This document shows positions 11,546-22,607 of a stretch of DNA of 64,000 bases, piece after piece; positions within the stretch are counted from its first letter, which is position 1, and each line of letters opens with the position of its first letter. The position numbers and the translations under genes are program-made. Source of the DNA: Sophora flavescens (Eukaryota > Streptophyta > Magnoliopsida > Fabales > Fabaceae); the NCBI GenBank assembly GCA_030762895.1, contig CM061067.1:106177888-106241887 (forward strand), given 5' to 3'. The notes beneath the pieces were generated by a model. It saw only the letters and a list, made by a program, of their open reading frames with translations, had not been told where the DNA came from and searched no databases.

Positions 11546-13056
11546 TTGTTCATCTGTCATTTTTAGTTCCCTCATCCTCCTTTTCATTTTTCGCGCTGCT
11601 AAGAAACCTTTGACCCAAAAAAACCCTCTTGCATGCACGCTGCTCACTCTCCCTCCCAGAAAACCCCATTCCTCACCTCCATTGTTACGAAAACAAGACG
11701 TTGCCGCCGCCCTCCACTCAATAAGCAAGGGAGGAAGACGCCGCCCTCCGACCTTGCCCCATTACCACGAAAACAGGTCACACACACACTCTCTCTCACT
11801 CTCTCTTTCTCTCTCTCAACCCTGAAATACATTTAGCGTAAATGGGAATATTTGGCCATGGAGGGTGGGGGTTCTAACCACTTTCTTTTGTTTCCTTTTT
11901 CTGGATGGAGTGACACCAAAAATCAATTAATTAGCATTGGGCCATTATCATGTAGGCTGTGGTTAATTCTGATGGCATATTCTTCTTTACTTCGTAGAAG
12001 TTTTTACTCTTACACATTTTGAGTTGCAGATTTGATACGACTTTGGAGATTTTTGTTGTCTTCAGGGTGCAGAAACTGCAAGAAGAATTGAGCCAGTGTT
12101 GGAACTTGCATCTTCTCGCTTGCTATTTTGCCATGCATAGGTTGATTTTGTTTTAAAAAAAATTTGTCGTACAACCTTCTAAAACCAAATGGAAGATGCA
12201 TGATGAACCAGTTAGTTCAGATTTTGAAAGAAATTTGATTTTCTACCATTTTAATTTAACTCCATCTTCTTGGTTGTTTTTTAAGGTTTATGTTTAGCTT
12301 TTAGTGTTAAATCAAGTTTTTGTTCTTTGATTTGTTTGTGTAATTCCTTTACACTGCTTTTAAGATGATGGATTTGATACATGGGGTTTTTTGTTTAAGT
12401 ATAGTAGTTGTTGCCTCTTTTAAAATGTTTTGGTTATTTACTATTACTTGCCAATTGTTTTGAGTTTGTCACTGGTGCTTTACTATTACTTGCTTCCTGT
12501 TGTCCCAATTCTATTTCCATGCTTTTTTGATTTGGTAGTCATTGGTGTAATGGTTTTTTTTTTTAGAATTTTGATTCTCTATGATGCCTTATGCATCAGA
12601 TGGTCGTCATGATTGTAAATCGGCTTTAATCACATTTAACGACTGAAGTTAGTAAATCAAGCACTATAAGTAGCAATGATTGTTATTATGCTGTAAATTT
12701 CCAAGTGATGTGGTGCTCATGAAGCTATAACAAAAAGGAATGAAAAGGGAACAGACAAGTAGTTATTAGGAGTCTGTAATTCATTAAACATATATTCCTG
12801 TTTTCAATTTAAGTAAGCCCAATGTTATGCAATTTGTGCTTTTTGTTTTATCTTTGACCCTAATTGAGTCAATTTGTGCTTTTTGTTGCATGAGCTTGCC
12901 ACGTTGTCAAACAATGAGATTGGTAAATGATCATAATGTGTATTTCTTTCATGTGTTGTTTTTTAATCCAGCTAAGATGTTGACTCATTTTATTCCTATT
13001 TTCATATATTAACTGTTTCATATTTTTGTGTTAATATGCTTCTATCTTTCATGTGC
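11546..13056 (+). other. CACTA-2 leader and intron-like region
   Basis: C/T-rich leader sequence with a (CT)n run at 11788-11818 is followed by T-rich, intron-like DNA without a coding signal. By position it is the 5' untranslated region and first intron(s) of the TNP2 gene. I see no protein in it. Confidence 0.5.
13033..13046 (+). repeat. 14-bp direct repeat, left copy
   Basis: AATATGCTTCTATC here recurs at 17305-17318, directly beyond the other end of CACTA-3. Confidence 0.85.
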
Positions 13057-13686
13057 CAACACTACAAAAAAACCCTATTTAGCGACCGAAGATTTCGGTC
13101 GCTAAACATGATAATTCGGTTGCTATACTGTGTAGCGACCGAATTAAGGGGGTAGCAGAAACCCTGGTGGCTAAATGTTTAGCAACCGAATTTGTATTTC
13201 GGTCGCAAATTTGCGACCGATATTTCGGTCACAAAATTATATATTTCGGTCGCCGTATAGTTGGTCGCATGCTCAGATAACCGAATTTGGTGACCGATAT
13301 TTGGCCGCTATTTCGGTCGCAAATTTTGAATTTTTTTTTTATAAAAATTTTCCTGTAACTTAATCCTACCGACCAAATTTTGTTTTTCAACTATTACCCC
13401 ATTGATTTTTAATTTCTGATATAAACAAAATACACCAATATTTTTTTTGAATAAATAGAAAATGTAAATATGATGTACTAACGATCTAAAACACCAGTCA
13501 ATATGATCAAGAAAACAAATACATTAATTAACGCAAGTTTAATAATTGTTTATAAAAAAAGGTTTAATAATGTACTAATTAACGATCAAAACATAAAAAT
13601 ACACCACAATCAATGAGTACTAATCAAAATATCAAAACTCATCAATCTTCCAAAGGGATGAACATGTAGAAGCGAGAACCCCCAAG

Positions 13687-14030
13687 CTACTTAAACTTTG
13701 CCAATGCACCAATGGACAACAAATACAACTCCCTGATACCATTTGTATTTGTTGCAAAATATGGGTGATCCTCATGGATTACTATATTCCCATTGAACAG
13801 ATTTCCGCTTTTGTCTTCAATAGTCACAACACGCGGTATTTCTTGTCCCCAACGACGGTAGAATGATCGTGGGATTGAAATCAAATCCTGCAAATACACA
13901 AGAACAAATTAGTAATGATTAGTTTATGCCTTAACCATCATTACGTGAATCCGATCGTTATTCTTAAGTTGATGAGATACTGTACCTGGTCTATATGGAT
14001 GGCTGTCTCAAAACATTTAGTCGGATCCAT
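13687..14030 (-). CDS. Small B3-domain-like protein inside CACTA-3
   Basis: Two exons on the minus strand: 14030-13986 (15 codons from an ATG) and 13887-13687 (66 aa plus stop), with CAG|GT donor and TTGCAG acceptor; the phase is kept and the product is 81 aa. From residue 18 it reads ISIPRSFYRRWGQEIPRVVT, then DKSGNLFNG and a terminal LLSIGALAKFK. These follow the order of a plant B3 DNA-binding fold (IP-x-x-F, a V-T-x-x-D-x-S-G-N turn, and a closing G-x-L-x-x-F strand). B3 domains are usually about 100 aa and bind DNA in the nucleus; here the first strand is short and the last is cut, so function is uncertain. Further 5' exons are possible. It may be a captured host gene fragment. Confidence 0.6.
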
Positions 14031-14548
14031 TTTCTGATAAAACGATAAGGAAAACAAGTCATATGTCTAAACTTTATCAAGTGATAATAAGAAAAGATGG
14101 AAAGATCCATGTAGCATACTAGCATGTTAAAATAGAACAAAGAAATACAACTTCACATGCAACTTTACAGATTAGCAAACATAGTAGTTTTCAAGAAAGC
14201 AGATGCTTTTACGTCGTTTTGAAGGTTGATCATAGAGAGGACTTTTCCTACTGGAAATGCCTAGATAACCTAGTAAGGATGGTCATCAACAACTATTTCT
14301 GGAAAGCTCCATTGCCTAGTGAAACAAATGAGTAGAAAACCAGAGTTACTTTCATAATATTGTGTACAGAGCTGCTTTCTAATGTGAATAATGTTTGAAT
14401 GGTGACAGCACGTCATGTGCCTGGCAAATTGTGCCCTACCCTTCATTTTATCTAACCCTATACTTAATCCTTCATTATCTAAGACCTTGGCCTTAAGGCA
14501 GAATTAAAGAAAAACCTCAAACTTCAAGAATCCTTCAAGCACATCCAA

Positions 14549-14604
14549 AATATTGAATGAGCATGCGTGCCCTGAGAAGGTACGCATGCTCATTAATATT
14601 GAAT
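14549..14604. repeat. Inverted repeat framed by a direct repeat
   Basis: TGAGCATGCGT (14558-14568) and ACGCATGCTCA (14582-14592) form an 11-bp stem with a 13-base loop. AATATTGAAT stands on both sides (14549-14558 and 14595-14604). Confidence 0.7.
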
Positions 14605-14752
14605 CTCAAATAGGAAACTAAGGCTTTCGTAGCTTAATAATTAACTCTAGCAGAAAATAAAACCATTGACTTATAAGGATTGCAACATACTTCAACAAAT
14701 ATATATTGAAGCATATTTCAATACAAACTTAGATAAAATATAGTAGCAAACA

Positions 14753-15010
14753 TCCTATTGAGCTCCGTTCTCCACTAACAAGTAACACATAATTGTCAAA
14801 CACATGCATAACTTCTAAATTAGCAACACACAACAAGCATCCCGCCTTTTTGACAGGATCACATCCTATTGAGCTCTGCTCTCCACTAACAAACAACACA
14901 TAATTGCAAATACATGCATAAAAAATATTAAATTATCAGCACACAATCAGCATCTTGCCTTTCAGGCAGGATACCTTCCTATTGAGCTCAGCTCTCCACT
15001 AACAAACAAC
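14753..15010 (+). repeat. Tandem repeat of about 112 bp, two and a part copies
   Basis: Units beginning TCCTATTGAGCTC start at 14753, 14864 and 14977. Each contains CTCCACTAACAA and ACACATAATTG; the third is cut after about 34 bases. Confidence 0.85.
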
Positions 15011-16379
15011 AAGATATATAGTGTGTATAGGCCATCATTCAACTCACGAGAAATAGAGCAATGACCTATAATGCATAAATAAAATTAATCCTGTCAAATA
15101 CTAACATTTAAGAAACTAACATTTAAGAGTTTGTTGAAAGCCATTAGGCCTTTTACTTTTGTCCTCTCTTTCTGTGTTTTTTAAATCATTAGTATGTATA
15201 GGCCATCATTACCCCTCTACATTTTATTCAGACATTATCACAGCTAACATTGGTAAGATTATCCTCAATATGACCCAGTGGGTGTCATTGCCATTTCACA
15301 CTATATTTTACCAAGTCAGACCAGCACTACAAATTAAAGAAATACACGAATGCATCTGCCAAAAGAAAAGAAATACAAAAAAGATAGCTTTCCACCTGCT
15401 GCAGCGCACAACCCCTTTATTGTTGTTCAATTATAATGCACCCAATTTGCCCACTCACCTCAAACATTCCCTGGCAACACCCAATCAATTCATGCAACAT
15501 TTCCAAATACATAGTATTCAAAACCACCAAAGTCACTTTCATTCCAATCCTCATTCTTTGGACGTGTTTTAATTCATGGTGAACCATAGTTCAAAATAAG
15601 TCAAGTAGTTGGGAACATGCAGAAATTAGAGCAAAGGAAAATTACTTTTCTTACGTATGCTTAGTAAATATGTATTTGGATTCACTATCCAAATCATCTC
15701 ACAGTTGAAACAACAATGTACTTGAGTAATCTAAATAAGAGAAACAAGGATGAGCAAGCCTTAAAAAAAATATTACAGGACATAGATGGACTCAAGTTGT
15801 ATTGCAGGGTGTAACATAATCATTTTCAAGGGACCTTGACCTTGGAATTCAACGGTTCAAGAAGTTTGAAAACAAATGTTTCCTCCCACCATCCCTCACA
15901 TACCAATCTCCATCGAAAAAAAAGAATCTCAAAGGCCAGCCATCAAATTTTTATCAAACCTCCATACATTCATATATCCAAAGAACAAATATAAAGTGTT
16001 CAACTCAACAATGCAAATTTACAAAATTTACAAGTTGGGGTTAGGACCCTTGCCTCCACATTGACTTGGTCTTCAAACTCATATTAAAATAGTCTTCCTT
16101 ATGTCTAATACAATGTGCCTATAATTTACTAATTACATTCTTGCCTTCATATTTACTTATTTTATGCAGGGATGGCCATGAAACTTATAGTAGTCCTACT
16201 TCCAAGCATTACAGTCGAAGAGATAGTGAATCAAGAGGAAGCTAACTTATATTATCTATCCAATAAGTTATTTAAATCAATATACCCCTACTGTCAAAAC
16301 TTCTATACTCTGGATTTCACTAGAACAACATCAATGATTAATTTGACAGCATAAATACCCATACTGACAAAACTTCCCT

Positions 16380-16860
16380 AAACCCTAACCTGAGACAGAA
16401 CTGACCAGAGGAGACTGTGGGGGTGGTGGTTGCGCAAAACAGAACCCCTTGAGATGGTGGTGGTGGCCGGAGGAGGAAGTGACAACACCTGAGAGAGACA
16501 TTGAGAGAAACTGAGACAAAGAGAACCGAGTAAGAGAGAGAGAGCAAGCGAGATACAGAGAGAGAGAAGAGGAGACCTTACCAAAGAAGGAGGTCACGGT
16601 GCTACAGTGGTGGTCGTGGTGGCGGTGGTGGCACGGTGCTGCTGGGAGGAGGAAGAGAGAGTGAGAGACAGAGAAGGAGAAACACAAAATGAGAAGGATA
16701 AGGGGAGAACCTTACCAAGTGGTGGCCAGAGGAGGATGAGACGCTGAGGGGCGGAGCTGCGCGGTCGGAACAGGGAAGGGGCGGAGCTGCGTCGTTGCGT
16801 GTGAGAGAGAAGAGAAGAAAAGAAAGAAATGGGGGAAGAGAGGAAGGAAATCACGATTTA
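16380..16860 (-). other. Leader-like region of CACTA-3 with two splice donors
   Basis: On the minus strand this is C/T-rich sequence with many CTCTCTC and CCACCACC runs. Two TTGGTAAGG donors (about 16715 and 16582) end two similar units of about 135 bases. It may be the untranslated first exon(s) of the B3-like transcript. The reading frames here (S/H/P-rich) are low complexity and probably not coding. Confidence 0.4.
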
Positions 16861-17303
16861 GGTATTTTAGTGTTAGCTACCGAACTATTCGGTCGCTAAA
16901 TCGGTCACTAAATGAGTTAATTTGAAATTTGAATTCATAAATTTAGTGACGGATTTTTAAATCGGTCGCTAACACGTGCTGTTTTAATTTTTTTACGCGT
17001 CGTTTAGCGACCGAATTAATATCGGTCGCAAATATAAATAAAATTTAACCATTGCATTTAATTCGGTCGCCAGTTCGGTCGCTAAAAAGTCATAAATTTC
17101 TGACTTTTACTTTCCTTTAGTTAGCGACCGAAATAGCGACCGATAACTCTGCTAAGCTCTATTTCGGTCGCTATTTCGGTCGCAGTATCAACTCTAATCA
17201 GTGTTTCATGTAGATCCTACAATCGGTCGCCATTTCGGTCGCAAAAAAAACCAAAAAATTCGGTCACTATTTTCAGTCGCTGAATAACCTTTTTTTTGTA
17301 GTG
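16861..17303. repeat. CACTA-3 right subterminal repeats and TIR
   Basis: TAGCGACCGA and TCGGTCGCTA type motifs repeat at least ten times, ending in TTTTTTTTGTAGTG at 17303. Confidence 0.88.
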
Positions 17304-17306
17304 CAA

Positions 17307-18498
17307 TATGCTTCTATCACTAAGCTTTCCTATTATAAAGATAGAGTAAATAAACTCCATAAGCTCTAATACCATTTCCTGATTGTGCCTTTTGATTTAT
17401 TTCAGCTGCAATATAAGGAGGGTGAAGGTTCATTTTTCTGTTGGCCAGTGAAACAACTTGAGCAGTCATATTTACATACAATTTTTATCTGAAGATTGGA
17501 TAGTTTATTTTCTTGCATTTCAATTGCTATTTCTGATCTGTGTAACAGGTATTCATATATTCTAATGGTAGCATACTAGCATGCTGGCACAAAGGCTATT
17601 ATCAAGTAAAACAAACTATACAATAGGTTTTGGAAATGTTGACTAAAAATTGTTTTTGGTTAAATCATTTTATTCTTTTGATAAATAAATTCTTCAATTT
17701 TAACTACACCAACTTATTTGTTGGGATACAATTCTATTGATGAACAGGAGGTTGAAGCTATTTTGAGGTTGTGCCAATCCCTGTAAAGCTCTCCTAGAGT
17801 GTTGAACCTCGTGTCTAATCCTTGACCTATTTATTCATTTTTGTGTTCCCTTTAACTTTTGGACTTGTGCAATTAGTTTTAGCTTCTTTCTCTTTCTATT
17901 TCAGGGTTTCTTGATTATTTGAAACTTAGGATTTCCTTTCCACACTTGTTGTGTTTCTTCCCACACCTGGTAAGCTTTCTCATCTCTATTTTTCTAGTTT
18001 GATTTTTGTTTTCTTTAACTTGGGGATTGGAGTATTTTATTACTTTTTTAGTGTTAATTAATTAGTAAAGCCTTAGTTTCCCGTTTGAGATGCAATATTA
18101 ATGAGCACACGTGTACGTGCTTAAGGTACAACTCATTATATTGGATCTTGAATGGTCCAAGTTGGACAGTTTGGGAAAAAACTTTTTCTTCATTCAGTTA
18201 AAATAGTTATTCATTGATTCTCATGTTTTATACTTGATGAAAGTTCGGATTGATACACTTCCTTTCGTTCTCCGGGTGCATACTTTATCGTGGTGGATGT
18301 CATCGCGTTCAAGTCGTGTACGTCGGAGACCGAAGGGAAATGCTGCCGAAATTTCATTGAGTATGAGCATGAGAATTAAGGACTAACTGTTAACAGAATG
18401 TTGAAAATTTTTCTTCTCGAATGGGATAGGGCCATACCCTGTCATAAGAAGTAGTTGATGAAGATCTTGGACTAAGTACGAAGTTATTGGTTTTAGTC
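17307..18498 (+). other. CACTA-2 leader and intron sequence before TNP2
   Basis: T-rich sequence with a likely donor (CACACCTG|GTAAGC, about 17970) and, next to the ATG, a TTTTAG acceptor at 18491-18496. The last 120 bases contain a stretch with GGGATAGGGCCATACCC that commonly precedes the TNP2 start in plant CACTA elements (from memory). Confidence 0.5.
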
Positions 18499-19183
18499 AT
18501 GGATCGCGGTCGGATGAATGCTATACGGACAAGTGATGAGTATGAGAATGGAGTGGAAGATTTTCTACAATTTGCAAAAACAAATGTTCCTGATAGTGGT
18601 AATGGAAGGTTTTATTGTCCTTGTGTTAACTGTTTGCATGACAGACGACTAGAAGCTGAGGAGATACGGGAGCATCTTATTTGTGAGGGGATTTGCAAGA
18701 GTTATACAATATGGATATGTCATGGTGAATTGTTAGATAGGCCGAGGGTGTCGCATAGAGAGGAAGTTGATGGTGTGGATATGGACGATGGACTAGAGGA
18801 CATGATCCGTGATGTTGGGCAATAGTCATTTCGGCGAGCATATGTGTATGATACTTTGTGCAGTGATACGGAAGTGGCTTTGTATCCGGGGTGCACTAAT
18901 TTCACATGGTTGTCAGCGGTGTTAAGATTTTTCAATGTGAAGGCGAGAAATGGGTGGAGCGATAAAAGCTTTACTAAATTGTTTGAGTTGTTGAAAGACA
19001 TACTTCCAGAAGGTAACACATTATCGTCCCGAAACTATGAGGCGAAAAATATATTGTGTCCGATGGGTATGGAGTATAAAAAAATACACGCTTGCCCCAA
19101 CGATTGCATATTGTACAGGAAAGAGTTTGAAGAGATGCACGAGTGCCCTATGTAACACCCTGTTTTTCCTATGCTTTCTGTAG

Positions 19184-20774
19184 TGATAGCCGTGCGGATG
19201 CACGTGCGATTCCGGCAAGTGTACCGGATTGCCGTCAAGTAATAAAAGATATCGAACCCACAGAGACTGTGTTCTCGAATCGCAATCGGTTTTCGAATCG
19301 ATTAGTTCTGGACAGTTTTAAAGAGGGTTTTGAAAAAGGTTTGAATTGAAATTAAGAGATAGATGAGCAGAGAACAATTAAAACAGAAAACAAATGTTTT
19401 TGGGATTTTTTTTATCTAAACGGATTCCTAGGGATTTGGGTTACCTTTGAAGTTGTTTATGTTGCTAATCTGATTTACCTTTGTTGATTACCGAAATTGC
19501 CTTGAAGGCGAGTTTATCCTCTGATAGCTTAAGCTCCCTCTCGGGTTACAAAAGCCGTGCCCAATTGACCCGACCCCTACTCTCGTGGTAGTCGATCCCA
19601 GATTGGACCCTTTGCGTTTCGTGACAACTCGTTGCTCCTCGAGGGACGGCTTCTAACTCTCGTGATTTCAGTCCCAAGTCTGACTTCTATAGGTCCGACA
19701 CCTAAGTTCACCGCTAGGTTCCTCCTTAGTATGTCTCAGTCATGCAAATAACCTAAGTTCACCGCTAGGTTCCTCCTTAGATCATCCACATCTCACAAAC
19801 CAGCGGCCGCCGGGTTTTACGAGTTAAACACCCTAGAAATCCTAAGTTCACCGCTAGGTTCCTCCTTAGAACGTCTACGTCACGCAAATAACGGTTGCCG
19901 AAATTTATGAGTGATTAACACACTAGAAATCAGATCTAAAGCAAATCGTAATTAACAAAGAGTTTACATCAAATTTACATCATAAACAAACTTGGGCAGA
20001 GCCCTAATCCCTAGAAACAAACTACTACTCCAGTCTTGCCATGGAGATGACAAGCTGGGTTGACAACATAATGAAAATCAGAAAAGAGAAGAGAGGAGAA
20101 GAGGAGAAGAGATCCTAAATCTATGCCTAGAGTAGTAGCCCCAAAGGTCTGATGATTTCTGCCTCTGCCTGGTCCCTTATTTATAGAATTGAGCAGTTAG
20201 AGTCCTAATCCAACTCAAATTAGATCCACCTGTTACTTCGAGCCAAGTAATACGGCGTCACGGCCGTGATGGCTATCACGGCCTGGCCGTGACGGATTCT
20301 GCCTTGAAAATTCTTCATCGGGTTGATGTCTGTCATGGCCGTGATGCTCATCACGGCCTGGCAGTGATGGTCATAAAGGCCGTGATGGCCATCATGGCCT
20401 GGCCCTGACAGCTTCTGAGTTGTGTTGGTTTTGGGTCACGGCCGTGATGTCTATCACGGCTAGGCCGTGATGAACTCTGACTTCAGCCTTCGTTCTTGTT
20501 CAGTTATGCTCGATCATGTCTGTGATGGGCATCACGGCTAGGCCGTGATGGGCTCTGTTTGGCTCATTTACTTCAGTTTTAAAGCTCCATCTTCATCCAA
20601 TCTTAATCATGGTTGATCTTGAGCAATTTACCCTTTATATCTGCAAATCCACACACGACAACCGCCTTACCCGTTCCAAAGGAAAATTAACCTAAAATCT
20701 AATTAAAAATGCCTAAACTACATGAAAATGCATGCAAAATGATAGACAAAGATGATGTGGAATCACACTCATCA
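19184..20774 (-). repeat. Element B LTR 1, 1591 bp
   Basis: In minus orientation it starts TGATGAGTGTGATTCC and ends GGCTATCA. It contains three copies of a 29-bp unit (19701-19729, 19752-19780, 19841-19869; CCTAAGTTCACC...CTCCTTAG, whose ends can pair) and the CACGGCCGTG array at about 20250-20560. A TATTTATAG at about 20170 (plus-strand view) fits a minus-strand TATA region. Confidence 0.92.
20250..20560. repeat. CACGGCCGTG palindrome array in LTR 1
   Basis: About ten units of TCACGGCCGTGATGG and TCACGGCCTGGCCGTGAT type, spaced 15-40 bases. Each core is palindromic and rich in CpG. Matching arrays lie in LTR 2 (26185-26490), LTR 3 (32118-32415) and both internal regions. Confidence 0.9.
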
Positions 20775-22605
20775 AATCACCCCAAGCTTAAAACTTTGCT
20801 TGTCCTCAAGCAATTACTCAGAACCATAAGATAAATCAATCAAAGCATGGATAGTGAACCAAGAACCCTAGAAGCTAATCCAAGTAATAGGCGTTTTTAA
20901 TAAGCACTCAAGAGATAATCAAGTTCAAGTCCAATTAGAAGCTTAGGTTCTTCAAGTTCATGTTCTCACTGATTTGGGCACTCGTCTCACCTCACTCAAG
21001 TGTTTTAGGGTTTATGACAATTCACTCCATTTCCTCAAGTAAAGTATTTTACCATAGGCTTGACTATTAACCAAATCTCTACTTTATTTAAGAAAACACT
21101 TAAGAATCAAGAGGTCTTTTCCTTTGGTTGTAATGTGGCCATGGGATTTATTGTAAGGTGGGAAAATCAAGGAAAGGGAATTTCAAGAAGGCTAGACAAA
21201 TCATCAAACATTGCAAAGCATGACACCTTCTAAAATACCCCTTTTTTGGGCTTTGGTTTACTTTTCCACCTTTTTTCCTTCTATTATTTTTTTTTTCTTT
21301 TTCTTTTCATTTCTCACATTCTTTGTCATCCCCTTCTCCATTTTTTCTGTTTATTTCATTTTTATTTGTTTGGAGAAGGGGAGATTTATAGCTCAAGAGA
21401 AATTACTTTCTAGCTTTTTCTTCCCATACTTTTTCCAACTACCATTTTGCCCTTTTTGTAATACTTTAAAAGGTGCCATACCAAACATTATTTATCAAAT
21501 TAATTCATGGTACCAAGAAAAGTATTTTTTTTTCTTTAGGCTCAAAATTGGGCAACTAAGGGGTAGCATTTATCAATCAAAGCTCGGGAGGCCGGAAAAA
21601 TACCTAGTGCCTCAATCATATCCAAAAATGTTTTCAAAAATTTTTAAGTTTTGAAATGGTTTCAAGTCAAGTTCTAGAAAATACAGTCCATGAGGAATTA
21701 AATCACTCTTTCACAAGAAATGGGGTAGATTTAGTGAATACCCCTTTTGGCTCAAAATCTTACATTTAGTAGTTCAAAAATCAGTGAGGTACACAAGTTT
21801 AACGAACCACATGCTAATTATCAACTATCAAATGATTATCTCAAGAATTTTTATTTTTAGCCATATCACAAGAATAATGAAAAATTGGGTTCAAAATTCA
21901 CTATCTCAATTCATTTGGCTCCAAGTTCTCACAATCGGATGCATGTTCTAAGTGAGAGGCAATCTAGAGAATGTGATCATACCAATCTATGCCTATGTGA
22001 ATGCAATATGAATGCAACCATGCAAATGCAAAAATAAATACCCCCCACCCCAAGCTTGATTACTTACATTGTCTCCAATGTAAATAATCAAGTCGGAGAA
22101 GGAGAAAAATGGAACAACTTACCGAGTCGGTGGCGGGTGTTGGCTTCACATTCCAGTCAAAATTTGGGTAGAAATAGTATCACGGCCGTGAGGCTTATCA
22201 CGGCTAGGCCGTGATCGTTTCCGGTCCTTAGGAGTTGCCCTGTCACGGCCGTGATTTACATCACGGCTGGCCGTGATGCTCTCTCGATCTTGGCATCCTA
22301 CTCATCACGCCCGTGATGGTTGTCACGCTAGGCCGTGATGCTCTCTGTGCTCTTGTTTAGTTCATCACGGCCGTGACCACTTTGTCACGGCCGGGCGTGA
22401 TGGCCTCGACTTTATCTTTTTATTGCTCTTCTTCTCTTTCTCAACCTGAAAACACTAGACAAACCTATTAATGATATTTTTGCCTCTTGATCTTCTCAAA
22501 TTATTCAAGAGGTTAATTCAAAAACAAAAGGAAAAAGGAAAGAAAACTTGGGTTGCCTCCCAAGAAGCGCTTATTTATGGTCTTAAGCTTGACCATACTT
22601 CCTCA
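20775..22605 (-). other. Non-coding 3' part of body I1
   Basis: On the minus strand, from the end of coding to the polypurine tract (AAGCTTGGGGTGATT, next to 20775), it holds hairpin H1 (22548-22573, TTGGGAGGCAACCCAA), hairpin H2 (22483-22512), a CACGGCCGTG array (22175-22405), hairpin H3 (22064-22083) and then U-rich, A-rich and other unstructured sequence. The plus-strand ORF at 21211-21654 is low complexity and not credited. Confidence 0.75.
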
Positions 22606-22607
22606 AG

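Larger units (their letters stand above)
14031..16379. other. CACTA-3 interior, mostly intron-like or non-coding
   Basis: AT-rich sequence with no recognised protein. It contains the tandem repeat at 14753-15010 and an inverted repeat at 14558-14592. If the B3-like gene has a leader at 16380-16860, this stretch would be a long first intron. Confidence 0.45.
13060..17303 (-). mobile_element. CACTA-3, non-autonomous CACTA carrying a B3-like gene
   Basis: It begins CACTACAAAAAAACC and ends with the inverse of CACTACAAAAAAAAGG. CAA flanks it on both sides (13057-13059 and 17304-17306). Subterminal arrays of TAGCGACCGA and TCGGTCGC occupy 13078-13330 and 16865-17285. No transposase is present. 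The only gene-like content is the two-exon B3-like ORF (13687-14030, minus), and a leader-like C/T-rich region (16380-16860, minus) near the right end suits a minus-strand transcript. Confidence 0.92.

Noticed and set aside
16338..16854. Minus-strand S/H/P-rich ORFs of 69-100 aa
   Set aside because: Overlapping in all three frames over CT-rich leader sequence; composition-driven.
18720..19238. Minus-strand ORFs over the TNP2 exon
   Set aside because: Antisense to the recognised transposase frame.
20250..20560. Regularly spaced palindromes suggestive of a CRISPR array
   Set aside because: Spacing and units are irregular, the context is a plant LTR, and no cas genes exist; these are LTR-internal repeats.
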